Positions 25,801 to 37,800 of a stretch of 64,000 bases of DNA are shown here, one piece after another. The DNA comes from Apostichopus japonicus (taxonomy: Eukaryota > Echinodermata > Holothuroidea > Aspidochirotida > Stichopodidae). Location: NCBI RefSeq assembly GCF_037975245.1, contig NC_092565.1, positions 8,778,999 through 8,842,998 of the forward strand. Reading direction: 5' to 3'. Made by a program: the position numbers and the translations under genes. The notes under the pieces are model-generated. The model searched no databases. It saw nothing but the letters and a program-made list of their open reading frames with translations, and was not told the origin of the DNA. The first letter of the stretch is position 1; every line of letters starts with the position of its first letter.

Positions 25801-28800
25801 CCAAACTGTGAATACAACGCCAACTTCATGGCCATCCACACACTGGGAGCTTGGTTCAGAGACTCGGAGAGATCGACCGATAACACTTCAAGGGATTCCA
25901 CTGTAGGTGAGTCGAGAAATATATCAAAGCACAGGAGCTGAAAGGGCCATGCAGGACTGGGAATATACCCACCCACCCCGAATGTTCTGTGTGTTCTCCA
26001 TAAACTGTGACATTACAACTAACAAGATTGCTTCAGTTCATGCATACTCAATGGGTGAGAGCCTCTGCAAAAACAACAGGTGGCTTATTTGTGAGAACAT
26101 AAACACTATACCCATTTAAGCAAGCGTTTGAATTATTTGATATTTCAACCACACATAAAGTAATAGTATGAACAGCTTTCACCTCGCTGGTGAAATTGGC
26201 TGTTTCTTTCAGTAGAGACTGGTAATTGTTCTATCATCAGCAGGCCAAAGAAAGTTAGATCTCATAGAAATGTGAAACAGGCCAACATTTACACATTTAT
26301 CTTTATGGCTGGCTATTCAGAGTAGAGAAGTAATCATTTCTTAGTTTCCAGAGGGGGTGAGAGTCTGTTAACATTAGCATAATGAAAAAGTTCCCTTTTT
26401 CCAAAGAATTAAAATATTGAAACACCTCAAACTTAATGTTTGTTGAACAGGTCATTAACATACAAAGAAATAGAATATGTTGTCTGTCATTTGTTTGTAA
26501 ACAGTGTAAGTAGCTCGGATGCAAGCTTGTACAACAACCTCATCACACTTATCAGTTATCTCTTATATCTGAGGTGTTTTCCAAGTACGAATATCTCTAA
26601 TAATTATAACAATAATAATAACAATAATAATAATAATCTCTGCTTTAAAACATCCGAATTCCTTTTTATCTGTCCAGGTTGGTGGGTGGATGTGTTGATA
26701 TGTGTGTACATGCACCTGTACATACAAGTGTACCTTTGTATATCTGCATGTATGTTTGTATGTATGTGTGTATATTGCAATTTGTATTTTGTTTATTATT
26801 TTTTACTTCTCTCTTGCTGCCAAAGAAAATCCAACGGTCAGCGCTGAAATAAAACTGGAAACAGAAGGGGAAAACGTTGTGCAACACCAACGAGCCCATC
26901 ACGGTACATACAACCCAGCGTTAGCCAGTCAGGCTGCAATATCAGACTGGGTTAAACTCTTTAGACAAGCAAGGGATGCACAAGGGAAGGACTTGGCACC
27001 GTTGGTCTTAAGTCAACCGACAGTGTTACCTCAACCGGTGCCACCCTTGCCCAGTATAAACACTTGCATGGCGTTCACGTCAACTACCACTTCGTTGTAC
27101 GGGCCCACCTTGCCAGAAACTGTGTCAGAGGAGTTGCAGAAGGTGAAAGAGTCATTGGTAGGCATCGGAAGCGAGGCTTTCAAACCACCGCTGAATCCCA
27201 TGAACTCATTAGTGGCACCTCCCCCGGAGGAGACGGGAGAGCCCATGGATTGTAACGGAACGAGCAATGATACTCTGACATCGATTCCACAGGTGGTAGC
27301 GACTAAGGAAAGTTCAAACATTTCAACCCAGTCCATCGTTGTTAAGACTGCCGATACCAGCAGCATGCAAGTCGATGATGTAGCGGTAAAGTCACTCGAA
27401 AAAGTCTCCCCACTGTCTAACAGCGGGTTAGGGCCGCTCGAGTCCGCAATGCAAGTAGACGGAACATCTCCAAACCAGAGCAGCGAAAATATTGCGGACG
27501 AGGAAAACTCCAAAGAGATAAACTCAAGTATTCCTCTGGAAAATCCACGTCACACAGTGGAAAACGTGGAGGAAGACGATGTGAAATTGCTTGTAGAACT
27601 GTTTTATTTGCCGTACGAGCATGGTTCCAGAGCTACGTTAATGTTAGAGCAAGTCCATTGGTTGAAGAGTAATGCTTATGTTCTGCACCAAACAAAGAAA
27701 TCAAAAGAAGAGAAAGCCAAGGTAAGTCAAGAAACCAGACGGTTGATTTGTTGTGTGCAAGGAAACAAACGGTTGATTTGTTGTGTCCAAGGAACCAGAT
27801 GGTTGATTAAATGTGTCCAAGTTTTACTTCATTATTTGTGGTGACACTTAACTGGTAAAGGAAATGAATGAGTTAACTACCGGGGTGTCACTATTCAACA
27901 AAATAGTAAATTTTCCCAAATTAAATTCCTTATGACTCAATAGACTTGTGTTACAAATAGACTGGCGTTTAGCAGATTTTCTTCCGAGATGTGGCAATCA
28001 GGCATTTCCTTCAGATATTGGTGGATTTAATATCGTTGAAATTTTGACTATTTGAAATGCCTGTATTAATATCCTTCTATGGCAAGTAAACCACCTGGAA
28101 GGGGCGTCACTTGAGTTATTAACCTGTTATCGGTTTCTCTCTCTCTCCCCTCAGGTTGAACAGTGGACGGGCCAGGCCACTGATTTTCTAGATTTCTGTA
28201 AATCTGTGAAACGTATGCACAAACGGCTCCTCCATATTCCTAACAGGAGTTTGTTGTATGACCTTTATCCCTACATTTGGGATATAGAGGGGATTATCTC
28301 AATGGTGGGATCTTATGTGAAGTGGTTAGGTACGTCCAATGATCCTTTAATCACGATTGGACCCTCCCAAGGTTTGCTTATCTATCATCGGCTACACCAA
28401 CGGCCGCAGTCCTCTCTTGAGGCTTTTCCTCTGCCATTGGTCTGATCTCTGTCTGCATGTCTATTATGCATAGGGACAGAGGTCAAGTCAACAGAGGAAA
28501 CGCATCATAATCACTGACAACCCCCCCCCCCCCGGTATGATCATAGAAACTTCAAGACCCTCCTGTTTGACAAGTCTGGCCATATTAGTGGCGATGAGGA
28601 AAGATTTGTCATAAAAATAGGAGGCTATAATGCAAAAGACGAAAATATCGCTTCAAAAAGATTCCATCACGCATAGTCACCATAAGCAAACCTTTGTTAA
28701 GACCGGTGGTGCTCTGAGGACATATCAACACATTTAAACACAACAAGCTCTGCCCGAAACAAGACATGTTAATAATGTTTTATTAAATTGGCTGACGGGA

Positions 28801-31800
28801 GGGAAGGAACCAAAAAGAGCCCAACCTGATCAAGGAACAAGGGTCAATGAAAGAATTTGAGCGAGTGTTGTAAATTGATTGTCCACTGTTTGGTGTGGAT
28901 TTGTAGATCATTGGACCACCGGTTTGCTCCCCAATCAATCATGCTTCTGCCAATGTCCTTATATTTTGCCGATGAGTTTGCGAATGATGTTGTGAATTTA
29001 ACACACGTCGTAGGAGGCAAGGCTGGTGAACCTCGTTGTAGAGTCAGATGTGATGTGATTTTGTCAAGGGGGGAAAAGGAGATGTTGGGAGGGTTGGAAA
29101 ATTTTTTTTATCAGAATTTAGTCTAGTTTCTTACTGGGTTTTGGTTTTCTGTAACAAGTAAAATAAATTCTCAAGACATTTCTTTGGTAAAAAACCATTG
29201 CTGCTCAAGGACACCAAATAATCCAAATTTGATTCTTGAGATATTGATATTCTCATGCCTCAGAGTGAGTTCTGAAATCATGGAAGCACTGAAGGCAGAT
29301 AAAGGATCTATTTTATACTGTGTACTTGCTGCCAGACTATTTAATAATCTAAAGATTTAAAGATATTTTGGAGTTTTGAAACAGTTTGTAAATAATAATA
29401 ATAATAATAGTGGAAAGTCAAGCATAAGACCAGACCGTAAACCAAGTCATCTCAATAGCTGCTTTCACTGAAACCTGCCACTCTTCACCTTGTGTTGCCA
29501 TCCTTGCCTCCTCGGTTGGTTCCTCTTTGCGCACACACTGCCGCCCGTCGCCTCTCTAATCTTCTCATATGTTTTTTCTTCTTCGATTATACAGAAAAGG
29601 GGCAAGTGCCACGCATCTGTTGCCGTTACATGGAGGACGCACTTTCATGTACGCTTTACCACTCGTACCCTGCTTCAGTGATAATCTCATTACTTTTTGC
29701 TTTAGGTCGTATTGCTTGGACTGCAGAGGGGGAGAAGAAAAATTTCCCATCATTTCTGCTCACAAGCTTGTTTTTTTTACTTTTTTTTTAAATTTTATGA
29801 AAACAAGAAGGGCTTGAAACAATCAAGATCAAGATGGTGACGTATTGGGGCGAAAATAACTTAAAAAGGACGTGGTGGGGAAAGTGATGTTGGGGGGAGG
29901 CAATGTTGGAGGGGGTACCCCCCTGTAAGTTACAAGTTTGAAACTACTCCATTGTCTGTGATCGGGTGCCTTAAATGTCGCACCACAAGATCTGGGGAAA
30001 AAACAAATTATTCCAGAGATAGATGCAAAGCAAATAAAAAACTGTGAACTTATGCATATTGTCACCTTTGAAAGAATTTTAATCTCTTTCATGTGTCCCG
30101 AGTTGTGACTTTGATATCTGTGTGAGTCATAGTGTCATTTCTGTCTTGCATGTGATTGCTTCAAGCCTTTCTTCATTCTTTAAAGTAAGTTTCTCTTACA
30201 CGAGATGATCCCGAATCGTGAGTACCAAACCATTTATTATTTCTTTGGGGGATTAGTTGACTGTTATTAATGTCTCAAATTTTGGTAATATCTCGGAATA
30301 TATCCTCATTGGAATTAACAGGATCCAAGCGTCTCGGTAGCTTTCGTACCTTCCCAGATTCTGGTAGTAGCCACACATGAACATCAGATTTGGGGATCTT
30401 TTAACGGTACTGTTTCAGTAGAACGTTTAATGAGGAATAGACTGCCTTCAAATTATCAAACGTAAGGACTTAGTAGTAATTAAGATGCCTTTCGCTCTAT
30501 GGGAAGGGTTTAAAGGCTGATAAGAGAAGTGGAAAGATTTTTAGGTCAGTCATTACTTAATCTAACAGTCTCTGCGGCTCAATATAGTCTCCTTTCTTAA
30601 CTAACATAATACCCATTCCTTTAACATAAACCATTAAAATAACTGGAAATAGTCATGTCACAAATTTATTCAAACGTCATTCCTTCCCAGACCAATCGTG
30701 ATAAACCTCAATCACCAGTAATGGCAATCTAAACTTTGTACTTTGCTTTATATGGGGTGGGAGGGTGTATTGTGTAATGTCTAAAATGGTCTGTAAATCC
30801 ATGCATGGTTTGCGTGGTGATTTTCAAAAAAACTGCAATGTTCTGTTCTCACATTTGATGACTGCTGTTAAATTTCACTGAGAAAAAAGAAAACACCAAA
30901 GAAATCATTTTATCAATCAACCTTTTGCCAAAAAGTCACCTCAGACAGTTTTCGGGCCATTTTTCAACAGTCAAGTCGTTAAATATTCTTTGGAACAGAA
31001 CATTGGCATTTCTGTAACTTTCATACTTTTTAGTGCCGGTTGTTTTTGCTTTTCAGTTCCAGCTTCAAGATTGGACTTAGCAAGATTCACTTGCAACCTT
31101 TCTATCTTATTGCAGGAAGCATTTGGCTTGTTTTTTAGATTCCGACTGTACCTTCATATACGTTGAGGGCAAATGCGGTCCACACTGTTCGTTATCTTTC
31201 GTCCTTTCTTCAATATCCGAAGAGAAAATGGGGAAAAAAATGAATCCCAAAGTAACTCTATGACCAAATTTTGAATCCTGAAGAATAATCGTGAGAAATT
31301 ATAACCGATGGTAGATGATTATGATTTTAAAGTTATTATTATTAATAATACACAGTATTTGGTGAGCAGTGTTAACGATTTGCCCTCAACGACGTTGGTC
31401 GCTGTTGCTTCCCTGGCTGCATGCGAGGAGTTAGATGAAGAGAGAAAGAGAAAGCCTGTCACCGACAGGGAGGGCGATCATCCATTATGAAGGAGAGCAA
31501 AGGCAAGGGAAGCAACAGCGACTGGCAGCAGCAGCTGAATCGCTCGCAGCGTATGCATGGCCCTCAAGCTGCGGCGCCCGCAACTTCCTCGATGAAGCAT
31601 GTTCCTACTATTGGTATAGGGAAACAGTCTCTAATGAAGAGTTATACCCTACCAGTGGTCTGCTGGCAGATTCTGTACGATGGTGGTAACGTGCTTCTAG
31701 AGTGAGCAGTCAAGTAGCAATGGCCCTTGTATTATTAGTAGCAGCAGCAGCGGCATGCAGCCTAGGGATGTGGTAGTGAACAAGACTAGAGTACTGTAGT

Positions 31801-34800
31801 ATACAGGGGAACATATCAAAACACCCATCTATTTACTTTCAGTATTTTTTCTATGGAGTATTACCAATACAGACAGTGTCGCTAGTCTTGGTTGTCTACC
31901 ACACAGCAGAAACACTTCATGGCAGTAGCACAAGCAGCAGCAGCCACGCAGACTCTTTAACTAAAATTGCCAAGGTAGCAAAGCATTAATCATACTAAGT
32001 CACTAGCCTGAATACACTGTTGTCAAATTGAGTGTAATTTTACTGTGTGTCCATGTATGATGTGTTCAGATAGGTCTGTGTAAGGGTCGTTACCTGTGTG
32101 ATTCAAGCTTGCATCCTTGGCAACTTTTACAATGCGGTTTCTCTGTATGTAAGCTGTAAACGGTGTACTGAATGGAATATCTTGTGTACCCAATCATAGT
32201 CTTGACATTTTGCCAAACTAAAGTTGGTCCAACTGTTGGCAGCTTTTTCTCTGTTTCCAAATCATTGATATTGGTGCTGGTTACCATCTGATGTGATATC
32301 CTGTGTTGATAATTTGAATCTAAACATCGCCTCCAGCATAAAAGACTATGCTGTGGAGTTTGTTTCAGTAACGCATCAATATCCCTTCCAAGTTTCCAGT
32401 CTAAACAGTTGTCAAGTGTCGTGACTGTGTGTACATAAGTAATTACCAAACTTCTGTAAGTGAGATTGTGCGGGGAGGGTGTGGGATGGGGGGACTTGTC
32501 GTACTTTCCCCTTGGTGAAGGAAACCTGTATCATTAGTAAATACCTCCTTCCAGACCCATTTGCCAAGATTGACTTCTTTGAAGCTGTTAAAATTAAATT
32601 ACCTTGTAAGGGCTGTTAAAGGAAACTAACACCAACTCTGAAATTTTCATAATTGCTTTGGGTCAAGAGGAGATCCCCTTGAAAATTAAATCACATAAAA
32701 TAAGGCACATCAAAAAGATAAATAATGGAGCAAAGATATCAAGTAAAAGGTTGAAACTTTCAAGATAATACTGAGGGAGATTTTGATAGAGGGTGGGGGG
32801 GGGGAAGGAGGGTCAGCAGTCCACCTGTCAGGTTTAGAGGCTGCTGGAATTGTCTAACTTACCTTGATAGACTATGAGATAACATTTGCAAAAAAATGAA
32901 TTCCCAAACAAATCAGTCTTGATATCACCCTAGTTATATTAACACTAACATACCTGAAGTTCATATAATTCCATTTATCCTGACAACTGATGTAGTAAAA
33001 ATATTTCAAATATAAGTAATCCACAACATTTCAACAGCCCCCCCCCCTGCCCCCATCATGGTATATCTCTTTCCCGTTATCTCTAATCATAAACACAAGG
33101 CAAAACTTAACAGTGTGAAGACAAATATTGTCATCTATAAGTTTAGGTAGATATGTTTGATTTTGTGTGTAGCAGTATCTGCCGTATATGTGTGGTTGGT
33201 TAATCGCATGGTAGAAGGCTATTAGGTTTGTCTTTTTGATTGCAGAAAGCCGTAATTACTGACCACTTTACTTCTATTACCCATAGGGTGTACAAAGAAC
33301 CATCAAGATGCCTTCATGAGTGGTGACTTGGAGCCGTGGGTTTTTCGAGGAGGACTCACGGGGGAATTTGAGGTGATTAACTCAAGTGAACAACGGACAA
33401 AACTTTTTTTTTTTTTTTTTTTTAACTTTTAATCAAATTATTATCCTACTGGACAAGGCAAGGTTCCTAACCAACTTGATGTTCTTTCTCCAGTCCACTT
33501 TCTCTGTGATTGTCCATTTTCTTTATTCGACTGCACCAACTTCATCTCCTCACCTTTGATTTTCTCTTCAGTTGTTTTATTTATTTATTTTTTTTGGAAT
33601 GGTTACCCCTTCTGTTGTTTTGTTTCCATTTTTCAGCAGATTTTGGTCTCTATCGTCAATAATTTATCATTTTCTCTGGTGGTTGTTTCTCTTACAGCGT
33701 ATGCTACCAATCGAGGGCGCCGGAGATTTATTTTACAAACCACCTCCGCATTCTTTCTCCACCAAAGTTTACACGATTCGGTCTTACCTCCCAGAAGATG
33801 AGGTTAGTGTCATGTGCTTTATAGAATGTTGACTGCATAGCTAGCATACATCACCAGGACATATTAAAATGAATATGTGACTCTGACACATAGCACCAGG
33901 TAACCAGGACATATATTTTATAAAGAATTATGTGACTCTGACACATAGCACCAGGTAACCAGGACATAAATTATAAGTATTATGTGACCTTGACACATAG
34001 CACCAGGTAACCAGGACATATATTAAAATGAATCTGTGACTGACACATAGCACCAGGTAACCAGAACATATATTATAAGTATTATGTGACTCTGACACAT
34101 AGCACCAGGTAACCAGGACATATATTAAAAAGAATTCTGTGACTCTGACACAGCACCAGGTAACCAGGATCAAATATTAAAATGAATCTGTGACTCTAAC
34201 ACATAGCACCAGGTAACTAGAACATACATTAAGAGGAATTGTGACTCTGACACATAGCACCAGGTAACCGGGATATATATTAAAGCAACTTTTGCGTTTG
34301 GTCGCCGTTTTCTACTTTTTTGACATGTCCATCAAGTTTTTTACACATATCAATCACAAAACAGCAAACTAAGATATTAGCCAAGTTTTTCCTGCCAACA
34401 CTGTTAAAAGGCGAGTAATTAAGGATATTTGCAGATAATGAGATAAGTGTCCACGACAAATTCCACATTTAAAATTAATCGCATACAGTTCCCCCAAACC
34501 CACTAGTTTGAATTCAACCAATCAGAGATGCAGGTTTAGTTATGAGCCATTGCTAAAAATAGATTCAAGACTTTGCATTGGTACAACCAGGGAGTTGTTA
34601 TGGAACTCCCTGGTACAACTGCCATGTAGACTACACAAATCAAGCTTGGTGTTGTATTACGTATTGGTCAATGACGTTCGTAGTGTTTAAATATTTATAT
34701 TATGGGTGAGTTTATTGGGATCCCAACGGAAAATATCTTGGAGTAAAACAAAGCTGAATGTTGACACATAGCACCAGGTAACCAGGATGTATATTAAAAT

Positions 34801-37800
34801 GAATCTGTGAGTCTGACACAAAGCACCAGGTAACCAGGACCTATATGTTAGATTGGTTCTGCATGGTCTGCAGACATAGCACCAGGTATTACAGGACATA
34901 TATTAAAATGAATCTGTGACAATGACACATAGCACCAGGTATTAAATCGGGATGTATATTAGAATGAATCTGTGACTCTGACACATAGCACCAGGTAACC
35001 AGGATGTATATTAGATTGGTTCTTCATGGCGGGCAGACATAGCATCAAACAATGAAAGCATAATCATTAAAATGAATCTGCAAGCCTGTATATTGGCATT
35101 CATCTGGTCTGGAAGTACCGTATCGTACATACAGCTGAGAGCCAGGAAACTGCTTTCTTGTTTGCAATAATCCTGTAATTTTGACCAAAACTGGTTGATT
35201 TTAAAAGTTGCTTTGAAACTGCTATCTTTTGTTTCTGTAGGAGTCTGTGTATAAAGTCTGCAGATTGACTTGTGATGATGGAGCGGACGGCACAGATATC
35301 TTTCCAGATCACCCAGATCTTATTGGAGATAAGTAAGTAATACGAAGCATAATCTTTTCCTGGTAGGGGTTAGGGTAGGGGTTAGGGTAGGGGTTAGGGT
35401 AGGGGTTAGGGTAGGGGTTAGGGTAGGGGTTAGGGTAGGGGTTAGGGTAGGGGTTAGGGTAGGGGTTAGAGTAGGGGTTAGGGTATAAGCCTTTGGCATT
35501 TGTCCCGTAATGACACAATTTGCTTGAAGTAAGCCTGAGTACTTGCTACCAGTGTATACTGACAGTTGAATTATTTAAACTTGACCGTGGGTTAACTGTA
35601 ATGAAACAGGTTTGAAGGATTAGCAAAATGTATGTTTCTTTCTAGGAACTATTGTATTGAATGAGAGAAAAACTTATAGAGCCTTCGAAAATGCTTTAAG
35701 ACTAAATTATTCCCTGCTTGTTTCTCTCCATGATAGAAGATTAATAATTGAATACAATAAAAGGTGTCAGAGCCAGAATGTATATGAGGGTGCTGCATGA
35801 CAATACTGGTGTAGTAGAAACTACCTAGTTATAGCATCGAGAATGCAATTTGTGTAAAATCAAAACCTCAGGATTGTAGTGTGTGTGCTACGATAGCCTC
35901 AAGAGTACAGTGTGTTACTATCATAGCCTCAAAAGTATAGTGTGTGTACTACTGTAGCCTCAAGTATGATGTCTATGTACCATTATAGCCTCAAGGATGC
36001 AGTCTATGTATCATCATAGCCATCATAGCCAAGGATGCAGTGCATACTATCATAGCCTCAAAAATGCAGTGTGTGTACCATCATAGCCTAAAGAGTGCAG
36101 TGTGTGCACTATCATAGCCTCAGGAGTGTGTGTGCACTATCATAGCCTCAAGAGTACGGTGTGTACTATCGTAGCCTCAAGGTTGCAGTCAATGTACATT
36201 CATAGCCTCAAGAATGCAGTCTATGTATAAATCATAGCCTCAAGGATGCAGTGTGTGTACCATCATAGCCTCAAGAATACAGTGTGTGTACCATCATAGC
36301 CTCAATATTGTATATATATACATTCAGTTCATAGTTTCACGGTTGCTTCTTTAAAGGTCACCAACATTGGCACAAATATTTTGCTTGCTTTATTTTGTCA
36401 ATTCGACAGGTTTTAGTGTGGAAGAATGATAAGAGGGTGACAGCAAAATGAGTGTTGAAATGGAACGTTTCTGGCATATTTGAGACCATTGCTGTTTGAA
36501 CCTGTTTCTCAATTAATGTTAAAGTCTGCCATGGATTTATAGATCTGAATCTCTTTTCTCTCTCTCTCATCACAGATTGGTCGGTCACTTCCTCACTCTG
36601 AGTAAAGAGTACTGTTTCGTCGTCACTGATTGTGAGGAGGTCGTAGGCTTTGCTGTCGCTGCCAAAGGAAGCAAGGACTTTAACAAGAAAGTCAGAATGG
36701 CCTGGTTGAGTTCTCTGAAGGAGAAATATCCCCACCCGGAGAAAACAGATAACCTTTCACCAGCAGAGGTATGATACTCGTTGAAAGGAACTACCGGTTG
36801 TAAAAACAAAAGGAATGACATAACAGAAAATTAGCCAGTCACTCCGTTTACATCATCTCAATGTGCATAATTAGGTAGTGATTATTCATAAATGAAACTA
36901 GAATTATAAAAAGACTTGTAAAATGGTCATTCTTTTGATGGGTTTTGGTGGGAGTTGCAGCTATTTTCAGGACTTCTAATGCCTACTAGAGTTATCAGGA
37001 CAATGTTGTTCCGAGGTGTCCGTAGACCTTTAATAATAAATTCTGGATATCAGAGTTTTGTAACACAATTTTCAAACTCTAAGATACCATCTGGATAATC
37101 TTTGTTGCCTGAACAGAAAATGTTTGAGGCGAAGTCACAGGGATAGTCCAAACTCTCATTAATGAGGCTAAGGCCCTGCTAGGAATTATGCAGCAGATTA
37201 TGTCAGTTTCAAGCATTTCTTTGATGAACTTTGTTATTTTTTGAGGGTACTTTTTGTTAATAGAACTTCAGTCTTCACTAACCTCTCTTGGTTACAAGAG
37301 GAATACACCCTGTTCAGTAGAAGCTGTGACATCCAATTGTAGCAAGAGTTAAAAGTGCCTACTGGGTTGTCACCCTTTCTCAGTGTATGGCCTTAACAAG
37401 GATTTGTTAACCTACAAATGAAATCACTCATTAGAAGCCACTGGAAAAGATGTTGAAATAGTGCAAGTCACTTTCCTAAGCTAGAAAAGAAACAAACACA
37501 GGAATTCTGGTTATTCTTGATACAGTCCCGATGGCAATTTCAGACCCCAGAGAATAAATTCTCAGCTGCTTTACAGTGGAATACCAATGTGACCACAAAT
37601 CTTTTTCCATTACAATGTCCTGTTTTTAAGGATCCATTTTCTTTCTGTTTTGTAGGAAATCATAATTAGCTTTCACGATGCAAAAGAAGAAATTCCAGAG
37701 TCCGTCTCAAGTCGTTTTCCATCTCTTCTGAGGCTGGATGTCCTCCCATCAGTCCAAGATGCAGGGGTCACCAAGAATCTCTTAGCATGTGTCTTATCCG

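Larger units (their letters stand above)
28330..33286 (+). other. OGA intron 9, the longest intron
   Basis: 4957 bases, with a C-run near 28520, AATAAT repeats near 29391-29408, CAG-type repeats near 31739-31755 and a G-run near 32797. Inverted repeats at 31161-31522 are listed separately. No additional OGA exon is needed, since exons 9 and 10 join in frame. Open frames of 60-120 codons here lack splice context. Confidence 0.65.

Noticed and set aside
33928-34173. Repetitive minus-strand protein
   Set aside because: It is the translation of a minisatellite in an OGA intron.
35309-35518. Proline/asparagine/tyrosine repeat protein on the minus strand
   Set aside because: It is the translation of the telomere-like array.
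35870-36312. CRISPR-like array of repeats
   Set aside because: Units are imperfect and contiguous with no unique spacers of constant length, and the context is an animal intron.
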